NCBI GenBank assembly: GCA_018823745.1
Contig: JAHJHR010000012.1
Span: forward strand, 248,001 to 312,000
From: Alphaproteobacteria bacterium
Lineage (GTDB): Bacteria > Pseudomonadota > Alphaproteobacteria > Oceanibaculales > Oceanibaculaceae
Reading direction: 5' to 3'
Length of the DNA stretch: 64,000 bases
In this document: positions 55,468-64,000 of the stretch, in pieces
Layout: every line of letters starts with the position of its first letter
Numbering within the stretch: position 1 is the first letter of the stretch
The notes under the pieces: generated by a model
What the model was told of the DNA's origin: nothing
Seen by the model: the letters and a program-made list of their open reading frames with translations, nothing else
Database searches by the model: none
Translations under genes and position numbers: made by a program

Positions 55468-55806
55468 ATGCTGCGACGCCGGTTCCTCCTCGTATTCGCC
55501 CTGATGCTGACCGCTGCCCCGGTCCTCGCCCAGAACGCCGCCCAACCCGGCAGTATCGCGGCGGGCCAAGTCATCGCCGAGGAACGCTGCGCGCGCTGCC
55601 ATGCCATCGCTGCCACAGGGAATAGTCCGTTCCCTGCAGCACCGCCTTTTCGCGAGCTGCAGAAAAAATACCCGATTGAGCAACTGGCCGAGGCGCTGGC
55701 CGAGGGCATCGGGGTCGGCCATCCCGACATGCCGGAATTCGTGCTTCAGCCGGTCGAGATTGAGGGCTTCCTGGCCTTCCTCAATTCGCTTCAGCCGTCG
55801 CGCTGA
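55468..55806 (+). CDS. Small class I c-type cytochrome
   Basis: A 112-residue exported electron carrier: signal peptide ending VLAQ, haem motif C41-A-R-C44-H45, probable distal ligand M88 in HPDMPEF, and a C-terminal helix (EIEGFLAFLNSL). Partner reductase or oxidase not visible in the neighbourhood. Confidence 0.92.
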   Translation: MLRRRFLLVFALMLTAAPVLAQNAAQPGSIAAGQVIAEERCARCHAIAATGNSPFPAAPPFRELQKKYPIEQLAEALAEGIGVGHPDMPEFVLQPVEIEGFLAFLNSLQPSR

Positions 55807-55966
55807 CCGGCGATTGCGCGGGTGAAGATTGACGGCGGCGGCGCGCCGCTCTAAGCAGTGCCTAATCTTCTTGCTGTTGCGCCGTCTTCCGGTTCTGCGC
55901 CCGGCCCCGCCCCAATGGCGGGCCGCATGGCAGGGCCAACGGCTTTATTGATTGGATGACACTTAA

Positions 55967-57805
55967 GTGAGCTTTTTCGATTCCATGGCGCCGGCCCTTG
56001 CCAGCACCCTTACCGAGCGCGGCTATGAAACGCTGACCGCCGTGCAGATGGCCGTTCTGGGCGAGGATGCCCAGAATGCCGATCTTCTGGTCTCGGCCCA
56101 GACCGGGTCCGGCAAGACCGTCGCCTTCGGCCTGGCCATGGCGCCGGTGCTGCTGGGCGACGCAGAGGTGCTGGGCGAGGTTTCCGTGCCGATGGCGCTG
56201 GTCATCGCGCCGACCCGTGAGCTGGCGATGCAAGTGCAGCGCGAATTGCAGTGGCTCTACGCCAAGGCCGGGGCGCGCATTGGTTCCTGCGTCGGCGGCA
56301 TGGATATGCGCAAGGAACGCCGGGCGCTGGCCGACGGGCCGCATATTGTCGTCGGCACGCCGGGCCGGCTGCGCGACCACATCACCCGTGGCTCGCTGGA
56401 TATTTCCGGCCTGCGGGTCGTGGTGCTGGACGAAGCCGACGAGATGCTCGATCTCGGCTTCCGGGAAGATCTGGAATTCATCCTGGCCGCCGCCCCGCAG
56501 GAACGCCGCACATTCCTGTTCTCCGCCACCTTCGCCAAGCCCATCGTGCAGCTGGCCAAACGTTTCCAGCGCAATGCCGTGCGGCTGTCGACCGTAGCGG
56601 AAAGCCAGCCGCATGCGGATATCGACTACCGTCTGCTGATGGTGGCGCCGACCGAGCGCGAGAACGCGATCATCAATGCGCTGCTGTATTACGATTCCCA
56701 AAACGCGCTGGTGTTCTGCGGCACGCGCGACGCCGTGCGGCATCTGACCAGCCGGCTGGCCAATCGCGGCTTCCATGTCGTGGCCCTGTCGGGCGAGCTG
56801 ACCCAGGCCGAGCGCACCAATGCGTTGCAGGCGATGCGCGATGGCCGCGCCCGGGTCTGCGTTGCCACCGATGTCGCGGCGCGCGGTATCGATTTGCCGA
56901 ATCTCGATCTCGTCATCCATGCCGATCTGCCGACCAACCCGGAATCGCTGCTGCATCGCAGTGGCCGCACCGGCCGCGCCGGGCGCAAGGGCGTCTGCGC
57001 GCTGATCGTGCCCTTCTACCGCCGCAACGCCGCCAGCCGGCTGATGCAGCTGGCCAAGCTGGACGCCACGATGGAGCCGGCCCCTGGCCCGGTCGAGATC
57101 ACCGCGCGTACCCAGGCGCAGATCCTGTCCGATGAAAGCCTGTTCGCCGCCCCGCAGGAGGATGAGGTCGAGTTCGTCGGCAAGCTGCTGGCCAGCTATG
57201 GCGCCGAACAAATCGCCGCTGCCTTCCTGCGCCAGCAGATGGCCGCACGCCCGGCACCGGAGGAATTGTCCGAGGCGCGCGAGGGATCGCAGGCGATCAC
57301 CCGGCCAGAACGCGGCGAGCGCGCCGACCGCTACGAAAGGCCGGAACGCGGCGAGCGGCCGGAACGCAGCGGCAATCGTTTTGAAAGCGGAGTCTGGTTC
57401 CGCGTCTCGCTGGGCCGCAAGCACCGGGCCGAGCCGCGCTGGCTGCTGCCGATGATCTGCAAGGCCGGCCATGTCACCAAGGCCGCCGTCGGCTCGATCA
57501 AAGTCGGCGACACCACGACCGATTTCGAGATTTCCACCGCCCTGGCCGATGCCTTCGAGGCGACCATCACCGCCAACGGGACCGGCGAGAAAGGCGTGAC
57601 CATCACCCGCGCCGAAGGCGGCGGCCGCCCCGCCCCGACCGGATCGCGCAGCCCCGACGGGCCCAAGCCGGTGCGCAAGCTGCGGGTGAAGCCCGATATC
57701 GCCTTCCGCGCCGCCGAAGGTGCCGGGGCTACGACCAGCAAGCCGATGGGCAAGCCGGGAAAGAAAAAGAGCTACAAGCCAAAGCCCGGCCGCGATACGC
57801 GCTGA
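55967..57805 (+). CDS. DEAD-box RNA helicase with DbpA-type RNA-binding tail
   Basis: Unwinds RNA, probably in ribosome assembly or RNA turnover. The 612-residue protein has motif I AQTGSGKT, motif Ib GTPGRLRDH, motif II VLDEADEMLD, motif III FSATF, and motif VI HRSGRTGRAG. After about residue 370 it has a Glu/Arg repeat linker (RPERGERADRYERPERGERP) and a DbpA RNA-binding-like domain (SGVWFRVSLGRKHRAEPRWL) with a Lys/Pro-rich end. The start is GTG at 55967 with no clear Shine-Dalgarno. A 14-bp perfect hairpin follows the stop. Confidence 0.92.
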   Translation: MSFFDSMAPALASTLTERGYETLTAVQMAVLGEDAQNADLLVSAQTGSGKTVAFGLAMAPVLLGDAEVLGEVSVPMALVIAPTRELAMQVQRELQWLYAKAGARIGSCVGGMDMRKERRALADGPHIVVGTPGRLRDHITRGSLDISGLRVVVLDEADEMLDLGFREDLEFILAAAPQERRTFLFSATFAKPIVQLAKRFQRNAVRLSTVAESQPHADIDYRLLMVAPTERENAIINALLYYDSQNALVFCGTRDAVRHLTSRLANRGFHVVALSGELTQAERTNALQAMRDGRARVCVATDVAARGIDLPNLDLVIHADLPTNPESLLHRSGRTGRAGRKGVCALIVPFYRRNAASRLMQLAKLDATMEPAPGPVEITARTQAQILSDESLFAAPQEDEVEFVGKLLASYGAEQIAAAFLRQQMAARPAPEELSEAREGSQAITRPERGERADRYERPERGERPERSGNRFESGVWFRVSLGRKHRAEPRWLLPMICKAGHVTKAAVGSIKVGDTTTDFEISTALADAFEATITANGTGEKGVTITRAEGGGRPAPTGSRSPDGPKPVRKLRVKPDIAFRAAEGAGATTSKPMGKPGKKKSYKPKPGRDTR

Positions 57806-57815
57806 ATTTCTGACC

Positions 57816-57851
57816 GCATGAATACGGCATTTTAGCGTGCCGTATTCATGC
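57816..57851. terminator. Long perfect hairpin after the DEAD-box gene
   Basis: Fourteen perfectly paired bases (GCATGAATACGGCA with TGCCGTATTCATGC) and an 8-base loop TTTTAGCG. No proper T-run follows (ATTATTTG). It may be a terminator, or an operator or RNA element of the baeRF gene that begins 87 bp later. Confidence 0.55.
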
Positions 57852-57937
57852 ATTATTTGTGGTTGTGAGCCGGCATTCCGCCCCCATTTATGCAGCAAGG
57901 ACGTCTTCTGGCGTCTTGTCTGCAAAAGGAATGCCGA

Positions 57938-59059
57938 ATGCTACATGTTGATTTACCCACATTGTCCGAGTTCAAGGCGCTGAACGAAGTCCGGGCCGAG
58001 GCCTGTGTTTCGATCTATCTGAAGACCACGCCGATCAGCCAGGATGCAGATGCCAGCCGCATCGAGCTTGGCAATCTGGCGAAGCAGGCGCGCGAGCAGC
58101 TCGAAGCCGTGGGTTTCGACAAGCGGCGGCTGGCCGATATCATGGAACAGTTCGATGATCTGGCCGATGACGATGAATTCTGGCGCCTGCAGGCGAACAG
58201 CCTGGCCATTCTCGCCACGCCGGATTCTTTCCGTACGTTCCGTCTGGCCAATGTCCTGACGCCGACCGTAGAAGTTGCCGACCGCTTCCATCTGAAGCCG
58301 CTGCTGCGCGCCATCACCTTCCCGCATTCGGCCTTCATCCTGGCGCTGTCGGAAAACGATGTACGGCTGATCGAGGTTTCCGGCGATCTCACACCGCAGA
58401 CGGTCAAGGTCGATAATCTGCCGAAGGATGCGGCCAGTGCTGTCGGCAAATCCACCCTCAACGACCGCAGCCCCAGCCGCCGCATCCATGGCTCGGAAGG
58501 CCAGAATGTCCATTTCCGGCAATATGCCCGCCAGATCGACGCGGCCCTGCGCCCGGTTCTGTCCGGCCGGCACACGCCGCTGATTCTGGCGGCAACCGGC
58601 CGGCTGGCCTCGGTCTTCCGCTCGGTCAACAGCTACCCGCATCTGCTGGACGATACCATTGAGGACAGCCCCGACCGGATCAGCGATGCCGATCTGGCCG
58701 CTGCCGCCCGGCCCGTGCTGGATGCCGGCTACCAACAGGAAATCGAGGCGCTGAAGGCCCTCTATGAGGAACGCGCCGGGCAGGAGCGGGCCACGACCGA
58801 TTTGAAGAAAGCGGCCCGCGCGGCGACCTATGGCGCCATCGAGGTGCTGCTGGTTGATATCGACAGTGTGATTCCCGGCACCCTGGACGAGGAAACCGGA
58901 GCCATTACTTTGGCCGACGAAGCTGATGCCTCCAGTTATGGCGTGGTCGATGAAATTGCCGGCCGCGCCATCGCCAGCGGGGCGAAGGTGCTGGGCGTCC
59001 GCAAGCCGGATTTGCCGGGTGGCAAGGAACTGGCGGCGATCCTGCGCTACGCGCTGTAA
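57938..59059 (+). CDS. Archaeo-eukaryotic release-factor-like protein (baeRF family)
   Basis: A 373-residue soluble protein. It lacks transmembrane segments and has the eRF1-like organisation of the bacterial baeRF families: SIYLKTTPISQDADASRIEL, ATPDSFRTFRLAN, FPHSAFILALSENDVRLIEV, and a C-terminal alpha/beta region (AARAATYGAIEVLLVDIDSV). Members are proposed to act at the ribosome or in stress; none of that is shown here. ATG 57938 with AAAGGA seven bases upstream is preferred over the longer start at 57890. Confidence 0.75.
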   Translation: MLHVDLPTLSEFKALNEVRAEACVSIYLKTTPISQDADASRIELGNLAKQAREQLEAVGFDKRRLADIMEQFDDLADDDEFWRLQANSLAILATPDSFRTFRLANVLTPTVEVADRFHLKPLLRAITFPHSAFILALSENDVRLIEVSGDLTPQTVKVDNLPKDAASAVGKSTLNDRSPSRRIHGSEGQNVHFRQYARQIDAALRPVLSGRHTPLILAATGRLASVFRSVNSYPHLLDDTIEDSPDRISDADLAAAARPVLDAGYQQEIEALKALYEERAGQERATTDLKKAARAATYGAIEVLLVDIDSVIPGTLDEETGAITLADEADASSYGVVDEIAGRAIASGAKVLGVRKPDLPGGKELAAILRYAL

Positions 59060-59105
59060 CTTCCGGGGCGGCGGGGAGTCTTTTCTCCGCCCCTCACTCT
59101 CCCGA

Positions 59106-60044
59106 TCAGCCGGTCCGGGCCTGACGTTCGCGCAGCTTGCGGATCAGCGCCAGCACTTCGCCGACGATGCCCCGGCGGAACAGCAGCACGCAGACCACGA
59201 AGATGCCGCCCTGAATGATCGTCACCCAGGACCCCATCTGCGCCAGATAATTCTGGATGCTGACGACCAGAAACGCGCCAACGACCGGGCCAAACACCGT
59301 GCCCATGCCGCCCAGCAGGGTCATCAGCACCACTTCACCCGACATGTGCCAGTGCACATCGGTCAGCGAGGCCAGCTGGAACACCAGCGTCTTTGTCGAT
59401 CCCGCCATGCCTGACAGCGCCGCCGACAGCACGAAGGCCATCAGCTTGTAGTGATCGGTGCGGTAGCCGAGCGAGATGGCGCGCGGCTCGTTCTCGCGGA
59501 TCGCCTTCAGCACCTGGCCGAAGGGCGAATGGATGGTGCGGTAGATCACCAGCCAGCCGAACACGAAGATCGCCAGCACAAAGTGATACAGCGCGATCTC
59601 GCTGGTCAGATCGATGAAGCCCAGCAGATGGCCGCGCGGGATGGCCTGGATGCCGTCCTCGCCGCCGGTGAATGGCGCCTGCAGGGCGTAGAAGAAGATC
59701 ATCTGCGACAGCGCCAGCGTGATCATCGCGAAATAGATGCCCTGCCGGCGGATCGCCAGCCAGCCGAAGACCAGCCCGACCAGAGCCGCTGCCGCGGTGC
59801 CGGCCAGGATGCCCAGCTCCGGCGGCAATCCCAGCACCTTCATCGAATGGCCGGTGATATAGGCCGCCGTTCCCAGAAAGGCGGCATGGCCGAAGGACAG
59901 CAGCCCGACATAGCCCAGCAGCAGGTTGAAGGCACAGGCGAACAACGCGAAGCACAACGCCTTCATCAGGAAGATCGGATAGAAGAAATAGGGGGCCGCC
60001 AGGGCGGCAGCCACCAGCACGACGAGACCGAGTATGCGGATCAT
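59106..60044 (-). CDS. livM: Branched-chain amino acid ABC permease LivM
   Basis: A 312-residue inner-membrane subunit: eight hydrophobic segments with the LivM pattern FGHAAFLGTAAYITGHSMKV, AIRRQGIYFAMITLALSQMI and LGGMGTVFGPVVGAF. Last gene of the livG-F-K-H-M operon. Confidence 0.93.
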   Translation of the reverse strand: MIRILGLVVLVAAALAAPYFFYPIFLMKALCFALFACAFNLLLGYVGLLSFGHAAFLGTAAYITGHSMKVLGLPPELGILAGTAAAALVGLVFGWLAIRRQGIYFAMITLALSQMIFFYALQAPFTGGEDGIQAIPRGHLLGFIDLTSEIALYHFVLAIFVFGWLVIYRTIHSPFGQVLKAIRENEPRAISLGYRTDHYKLMAFVLSAALSGMAGSTKTLVFQLASLTDVHWHMSGEVVLMTLLGGMGTVFGPVVGAFLVVSIQNYLAQMGSWVTIIQGGIFVVCVLLFRRGIVGEVLALIRKLRERQARTG

Positions 60045-60057
60045 GCGGCTGCTCCCC

Positions 60058-60945
60058 TTACCGTGCGCGGCCGAACAGGCCGGCCGGCTTCAATACCAGC
60101 ACGATCGCCATGATGATGAAGATCACTGTGTTCGAGGCCTCGGGATAGAACACCTTGGTCAGGCCCTCCACCATGCCGAGACCGAACCCCGTCAGGATCG
60201 CGCCCATGATCGACCCCATGCCGCCGATCACGACCACGGCGAAGACGACGACGATGAGGTTGGAGCCCATCAGCGGATTGACCGAATAGATCGGCGCTGC
60301 CAGCACGCCGGCGAAACCGGCCAGCGCCACGCCGAAGCCGTAGGTCAGCGTGATCATGCGCGGCACATTGATGCCGAAGGCCTGCACCAGCGCCGGATTT
60401 TCCGTGGCCGCCCGCAGGTAGGAACCGAGCTTCGTGCGCTCGATCAGGAACCAGGTGGCAAAGCAGATCAGCAGCGAGGCCACCACCACCCAGCCCCGGT
60501 AATTGGGCAGGAACATGAAGCCCAGATTTTGCCCGCCCTTCAGCGCATCCGGGATCGGATACGGCAGGCCGGAGACGCCATACATCTGCCGGAACAGGCC
60601 TTCGATCATCAATGCCAGCCCGAAGGTCAGCAGCAGCCCGTAGAGGTGATCCAGCTTGTACAGCCGGCTGAGCATGGTTTTTTCAAGCAGGATACCGAAA
60701 AGACCGACGAGGACAGGGGCGAGGAACAGCGACGGCCAGTAGCCGATGCCGAGCATGTTGAGCAGCAGCCAGGCCACGAAGGCCCCCATCATGTACAACG
60801 CCCCATGGGCGAAGTTGATGATGTTCAGCAGCCCGAAAATAAGGGCCAGGCCAAGGCTCAGCGTGGCGTAGAACGCGCCATTGATGAGCCCCAGCAGCAG
60901 CTGGCCGAACAACACTTGCGGCGGTATGCCGAGCAGTTCGAACAT
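60058..60945 (-). CDS. livH: Branched-chain amino acid ABC permease LivH
   Basis: A 295-residue permease with LivH hallmarks (GLINGAFYATLSLGLALIFG; NFAHGALYMMGAFVAW; VIGGMGSIMGAILTGFGLGM). It follows livK by 32 bp and precedes livM by 13 bp. Confidence 0.93.
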   Translation of the reverse strand: MFELLGIPPQVLFGQLLLGLINGAFYATLSLGLALIFGLLNIINFAHGALYMMGAFVAWLLLNMLGIGYWPSLFLAPVLVGLFGILLEKTMLSRLYKLDHLYGLLLTFGLALMIEGLFRQMYGVSGLPYPIPDALKGGQNLGFMFLPNYRGWVVVASLLICFATWFLIERTKLGSYLRAATENPALVQAFGINVPRMITLTYGFGVALAGFAGVLAAPIYSVNPLMGSNLIVVVFAVVVIGGMGSIMGAILTGFGLGMVEGLTKVFYPEASNTVIFIIMAIVLVLKPAGLFGRAR

Positions 60946-60977
60946 CCCAATCCCCGTCGGTCCGTATCAGGTGACGC

Positions 60978-62189
60978 TCAGCCCTTGACGAGCGGGCAGG
61001 CGGGGTTCATCGGGCCATAGGCTTCCTCGCCCGGAATGGTGCGCAGGATCTTGTAGTAATCCCAGGCGCCCTTGGACTCGGACGGCTTCTTCACCTCGGC
61101 CAGATACATGTCATGCACCATGCGGCCATCGGCGCGGATGGTGGCGTTGCGGGCGAAGAAATCCTTCACCGGCAATTCCTTCATCTTATCGACGACCTTC
61201 TTGCCATCATCAGTACCGGCTTCCTTGATCGCCTTCAGGTAATGCGACACGGCGGAATAGACGCCGGCCTGCACCATGGTCGGCATGGCGCCATTATGCT
61301 TGGCAGCGAATTTCTTCGACCAGGCACGGGTCTCGTCATCCATGTCCCAGTAGAAACCGGTGGTCAGCTGCAGGCCCTGCGCGGTTTGCAGGCCCAGGCT
61401 GTGGATGTCGGACAGGAAGACCAGCAGCCCGGCCAGCTTCTGCCCGGCCTGGGTGATGCCGAATTCGCCGGCCTGCTTGATCGCGTTGATGGTATCCGCG
61501 CCGGCATTGGCCAGGCCGATGACCTGCGCGCCCGAAGCCTGCGCCTGCAGCAGGAAGGAGGAGAAATCCTGGTTCGGGAAGGGATGGCGGACCACGCCCT
61601 TCACCTCGCCGCCGGCCGCTTTCACCACGGCGGAAACGTCGCGCTCCAGCGCATGGCCGAAGGCATAATCGGCGGTCAGGAAGTACCAGCTCTTGCCGCC
61701 CTGGGCGACGATGGCCTTGCCGGTGCCATTGGCCAGCGCGGTGGTGTTGTAGGTCCAGTGAATGCCGGTCGGCGAGCAGGCCTTGCCCGTCATATCCGAG
61801 GAGGCCGCCGTGGAGTTCAGATGCACCTTGCCCTTGCGGTTGGTGATTTCCTGAACGGCGAGCGCCACCGAGGAGGTCGGCACGTCAACCACGACATCGA
61901 CCTGTTCGGCATCGATCCAGCGATTGACGATGCTGGAGCCGACATCCGGCTTGTTCTGGTGGTCGGCGAAGACCACCTCGATCTTCTTGCCGAGCACGGT
62001 GCCGCCGAAATCATCGACTGCCATCTGCGCGGCCAGGGTGGAGCCAGGGCCGGCCAGATCGGCATAGGTGCCGGACTGGTCGTTCAGCACGCCGATCTTC
62101 ACCACATCATCGGAAACCTGCGCCAGGGCCGAACCGGCCGAAAGCGCCAGAGCCGCAACGCCCGCAAGCAACGCTGTACTATGTTTCAT
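60978..62189 (-). CDS. Branched-chain amino acid-type ABC substrate-binding protein
   Basis: A 403-residue periplasmic receptor: signal peptide to about residue 23 (LALSAGSALAQ) and the LivK/AmiC-type fold (DVVKIGVLNDQSGTYADLAG; LPVKDFFARNATIRADGRM). Ligand could be branched-chain amino acids, amides or an aromatic acid; sequence alone does not decide. Confidence 0.9.
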   Translation of the reverse strand: MKHSTALLAGVAALALSAGSALAQVSDDVVKIGVLNDQSGTYADLAGPGSTLAAQMAVDDFGGTVLGKKIEVVFADHQNKPDVGSSIVNRWIDAEQVDVVVDVPTSSVALAVQEITNRKGKVHLNSTAASSDMTGKACSPTGIHWTYNTTALANGTGKAIVAQGGKSWYFLTADYAFGHALERDVSAVVKAAGGEVKGVVRHPFPNQDFSSFLLQAQASGAQVIGLANAGADTINAIKQAGEFGITQAGQKLAGLLVFLSDIHSLGLQTAQGLQLTTGFYWDMDDETRAWSKKFAAKHNGAMPTMVQAGVYSAVSHYLKAIKEAGTDDGKKVVDKMKELPVKDFFARNATIRADGRMVHDMYLAEVKKPSESKGAWDYYKILRTIPGEEAYGPMNPACPLVKG

Positions 62190-62207
62190 CGTAACCTCCC
62201 TTGGTTA

Positions 62208-62912
62208 TCAGACACCCAGATAGGTGTGCAATTTGTCGAGTTGTGTCTCGACTTCGGCGTTGGGGATCATGTCGATCACCCTGCCATGTTCGACGATGTA
62301 GTGCCGGTCGGACACTGTGGCCGCAAAATGGAAATTCTGTTCGACCAGCAGGATCGTCAGCCCCTTTTCCTTCAGCTTGCGGATGACCTCGCCGATCTGC
62401 TGCACGATGACCGGGGCCAGCCCCTCGGTCGGCTCGTCGAGCAGCAGAAGATTGGCGCCGGTGCGCAGGATGCGGCCAATCGCCAGCATCTGCTGCTCGC
62501 CGCCGGAAAGCTTGGTGCCCTGGCTTTTCAGCCGGGTCTTCAGATTGGGGAACAGATCGAAGATTTCCTCAAGCGGCATGCCGCCGGGCTTCACCACCGG
62601 CGGCAGCAACAGGTTCTCTTCCACATTCAGGCTGGCGAAGATGCCGCGCTCTTCCGGGCACAGGGCAACGCCCAGCCGGGCGATCTTGTTCGATGGCAGG
62701 CCGATGGTCTCCGTGCCCTCGAAGGCGATGGAGCCGCTGCGCTGTCCGACCATGCCCATGATCGCCCGCAGGGTCGTGGTCTTGCCCGCACCATTGCGGC
62801 CCAGCAGGGTGACGACCTCGCCCTGCCCGACCTCCAGGTTCATGCCATGCAGGATATGCGATTCGCCGTAGAAGGCCTGCAGATCCGTGACTTTCAGCAG
62901 CGCCTCAGCCAT
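62208..62912 (-). CDS. livF: Branched-chain amino acid ABC ATP-binding protein LivF
   Basis: A 234-residue ATPase: Walker A GRNGAGKTTTLRAIMG, signature LSGGEQQMLAIGRIL, Walker B LLLLDEPTEGLAP. The N-terminus overlaps the 3' end of livG by 8 bp. Confidence 0.93.
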   Translation of the reverse strand: MAEALLKVTDLQAFYGESHILHGMNLEVGQGEVVTLLGRNGAGKTTTLRAIMGMVGQRSGSIAFEGTETIGLPSNKIARLGVALCPEERGIFASLNVEENLLLPPVVKPGGMPLEEIFDLFPNLKTRLKSQGTKLSGGEQQMLAIGRILRTGANLLLLDEPTEGLAPVIVQQIGEVIRKLKEKGLTILLVEQNFHFAATVSDRHYIVEHGRVIDMIPNAEVETQLDKLHTYLGV

Positions 62913-63693
62913 TGCCGGTCCCCAAATAGGCGCTGATCACCTCGGGCATTTTCGACACCTCATCATACGATCCCTCGGCCAGAATCTCGCCACGCTGCAG
63001 CACCGTGATGACATTCGACAGATTGGAGACGACGCTGAGATTATGCTCGACCATCAGCACCGTGCGGTTCTGCGCCACCTTGCCGATCAAGTCAGTGATG
63101 CGCACGATATCCTCATGCGTCATGCCGGCCGTCGGCTCGTCGAGCAGCAGCATCTCCGGGTCCAGCGCCAGAGTGGTGGCAATCTCCAGCGCCCGCTTGC
63201 GGCCATAGGGCAGGTCGCCGGCCATGTGGCTGCGGAATTCGGTCAGCCCAACCGCCTCCAGCAGTGCCTCGGCGCGGTCGTTCAGCGCCGCCAGGCTGGC
63301 GTCGGATTTCCAGAAATGGAAGGAGGTGCCCAATTCGCGCTGCAAAGCGATGCGCACATTCTCCAGCAGCGACAGATGCGGGAAGACGGCGGAAATCTGG
63401 AAGGACCGCACCATGCCCTTGCGCGCGATATCGGCGGGGCTGGTCCGGGTAATGTCCTCGCCCTTGTAGAGAATGCGCCCCGATGTCGGCGTCAGGAATT
63501 TCGTCAGCAGGTTGAACACGGTGGTCTTGCCGGCGCCATTCGGGCCGATCAGGGCATGGACATCGCCCTTCCGGACGCGCAGATTCACGCCGCGCACCGC
63601 GAAGAAACCCTTGAATTCCTTGCTGAGGTCGTCCGTCTCCAGGACGAATTCGCCTGACGCCATTCCCGTTTCGCTCCCTGCGTGCCCGGACAT
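62905..63693 (-). CDS. livG: Branched-chain amino acid ABC ATP-binding protein LivG
   Basis: A 262-residue ATPase: Walker A GPNGAGKTTVFNLLTKF, signature LPYGRKRALEIATTLA, Walker B MLLLDEPTAGMTHED. The Met at 63663 (MASGEFVLETDD) is the alternative start and has GGGAGCGAAACGGG upstream; the annotated longer form adds ten residues. It is the first gene of the five-gene operon. Confidence 0.92.
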   Translation of the reverse strand: MSGHAGSETGMASGEFVLETDDLSKEFKGFFAVRGVNLRVRKGDVHALIGPNGAGKTTVFNLLTKFLTPTSGRILYKGEDITRTSPADIARKGMVRSFQISAVFPHLSLLENVRIALQRELGTSFHFWKSDASLAALNDRAEALLEAVGLTEFRSHMAGDLPYGRKRALEIATTLALDPEMLLLDEPTAGMTHEDIVRITDLIGKVAQNRTVLMVEHNLSVVSNLSNVITVLQRGEILAEGSYDEVSKMPEVISAYLGTGNG

Positions 63694-64000
63694 TCCTTGC
63701 CACGCGATGGCGGTGTGCCCCCGAAATCGGCGGCACTGAGAATGACCCGGACCTTGCTTCCCTGACCTTCTCGTGCTGCTTCGGCCGGCAAATTTCTCTG
63801 CCCGTCGAAATGCCCCGGTTTCCGGGATCTGACCGCACGAATTATTCGGTCTTTTTTTATTTATCCACCGACACTATCCAACATAGCCCACCCGCACAAG
63901 ACACAAGGCGCGCATAAGATGCGCCTAATGGAAATCGGGTGCCCCCTGCCGGCCGACTGACCGGCAGGGGGCGCTATACTAAGCTGTCTTGGTATCGCCG
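63694..64000. other. Intergenic region at the end of the window
   Basis: About 307 bp with no gene I can support. It contains the promoter side of the liv operon, an AT-rich stretch with a run of seven T at 63852-63858, a small hairpin (AGGCGC ... GCGCCT, 63906-63926) and a strong hairpin at 63941-63972. The next gene lies outside the window. Confidence 0.6.
63941..63972. terminator. Strong GC hairpin near window end
   Basis: Twelve-bp perfect arms GCCCCCTGCCGG and CCGGCAGGGGGC with an 8-base loop CCGACTGA. No T-run follows on either strand; a terminator of the gene beyond the window is the simplest explanation. Confidence 0.5.

Noticed and set aside
63740-63800. Sigma-54-like promoter upstream of the liv operon (GGGCAG...TTGC on the minus strand)
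   Set aside because: The GG to GC distance is one base too long for the -24/-12 consensus.

Overview
The window reads as chromosomal DNA of a GC-rich alphaproteobacterium, most likely Rhodospirillales-like. The evidence is the sspB-fumarase pair beside a two-piece (permuted) ssrA gene, the hflK-hflC-degP / serB-miaA-ilvB-ilvN-ilvC-leuA order, mreBCD-mrdA-rodA, and the LivKHMGF and Ugp-type transporters. No insertion sequence, integrase, prophage or CRISPR array was seen.

Layout. 1-2.5 kb: end of an unidentified gene, then class I fumarase and the ClpXP adaptor SspB on the minus strand. 2.6-2.9 kb: a permuted tmRNA gene encoding tag ANDNSKQVALAA, absent from simple ORF calling. 3-10.2 kb (+): thyA-folA-sulP, then the membrane protease regulators hflK-hflC and a DegP/DegQ serine protease. 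10.4-12.5 kb (-): an AT-richer three-gene island wedged between degP and serB, with a winged-helix-like protein, a HEPN-like protein carrying R-x4-H, and a candidate ADP-ribosyltransferase-fold protein. This is the best candidate for an undescribed defence or toxin-type system. 12.5-25.9 kb: serB, miaA, branched-chain amino acid genes (with a leucine-rich leader peptide ORF and a hairpin ahead of leuA), the rod-shape/elongasome operon mreBCD-mrdA-rodA, and tRNA-Lys(CTT).

25.9-31.9 kb (-): an anaerobic module, arcD-like transporter, arcA, arcB, arcC (arginine deiminase pathway), followed by hemN. It has FNR/FixK-like boxes before hemN and before the first gene, and a 28-bp palindrome at the probable operon promoter. 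32.1-38.5 kb: a SPOR-type lipoprotein divergent from a chaperone-usher-like operon (two DUF4402-like secreted subunits, a PapD-like chaperone, and a 1092-residue usher-like protein ending in a SPOR-like domain).

38.5-46.5 kb: a NitT/TauT-type ABC transporter encoded with an amidase, a DapA-family lyase, a double GNAT protein and an extended-SDR-like protein. A divergent TetR regulator has two matching 16-bp operators. 46.6-48.6 kb (-): a persulfide-detoxification operon (persulfide dioxygenase, BigR/SqrR-type repressor, split YeeE/YedE sulfur transporter). 48.7-53.7 kb (-): a Ugp-like carbohydrate/phosphodiester ABC transporter with a DeoR regulator and helically phased TTGTTG repeats upstream. 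54-59 kb (+): SPFH-NfeD membrane pair, small cytochrome c, DbpA/DeaD-type RNA helicase, and an archaeo-eukaryotic release-factor-like (baeRF) protein. 59.1-63.7 kb (-): a complete branched-chain amino acid ABC transporter (livG-F-K-H-M).

Taken together, the core genes are housekeeping (folate/dTMP, proteostasis, cell shape, BCAA). The accessory genes are transporters tuned to nitrogen, sulfur and carbon scavenging and to low oxygen. Functional names rest on motif and family recognition by eye; no database search was run.
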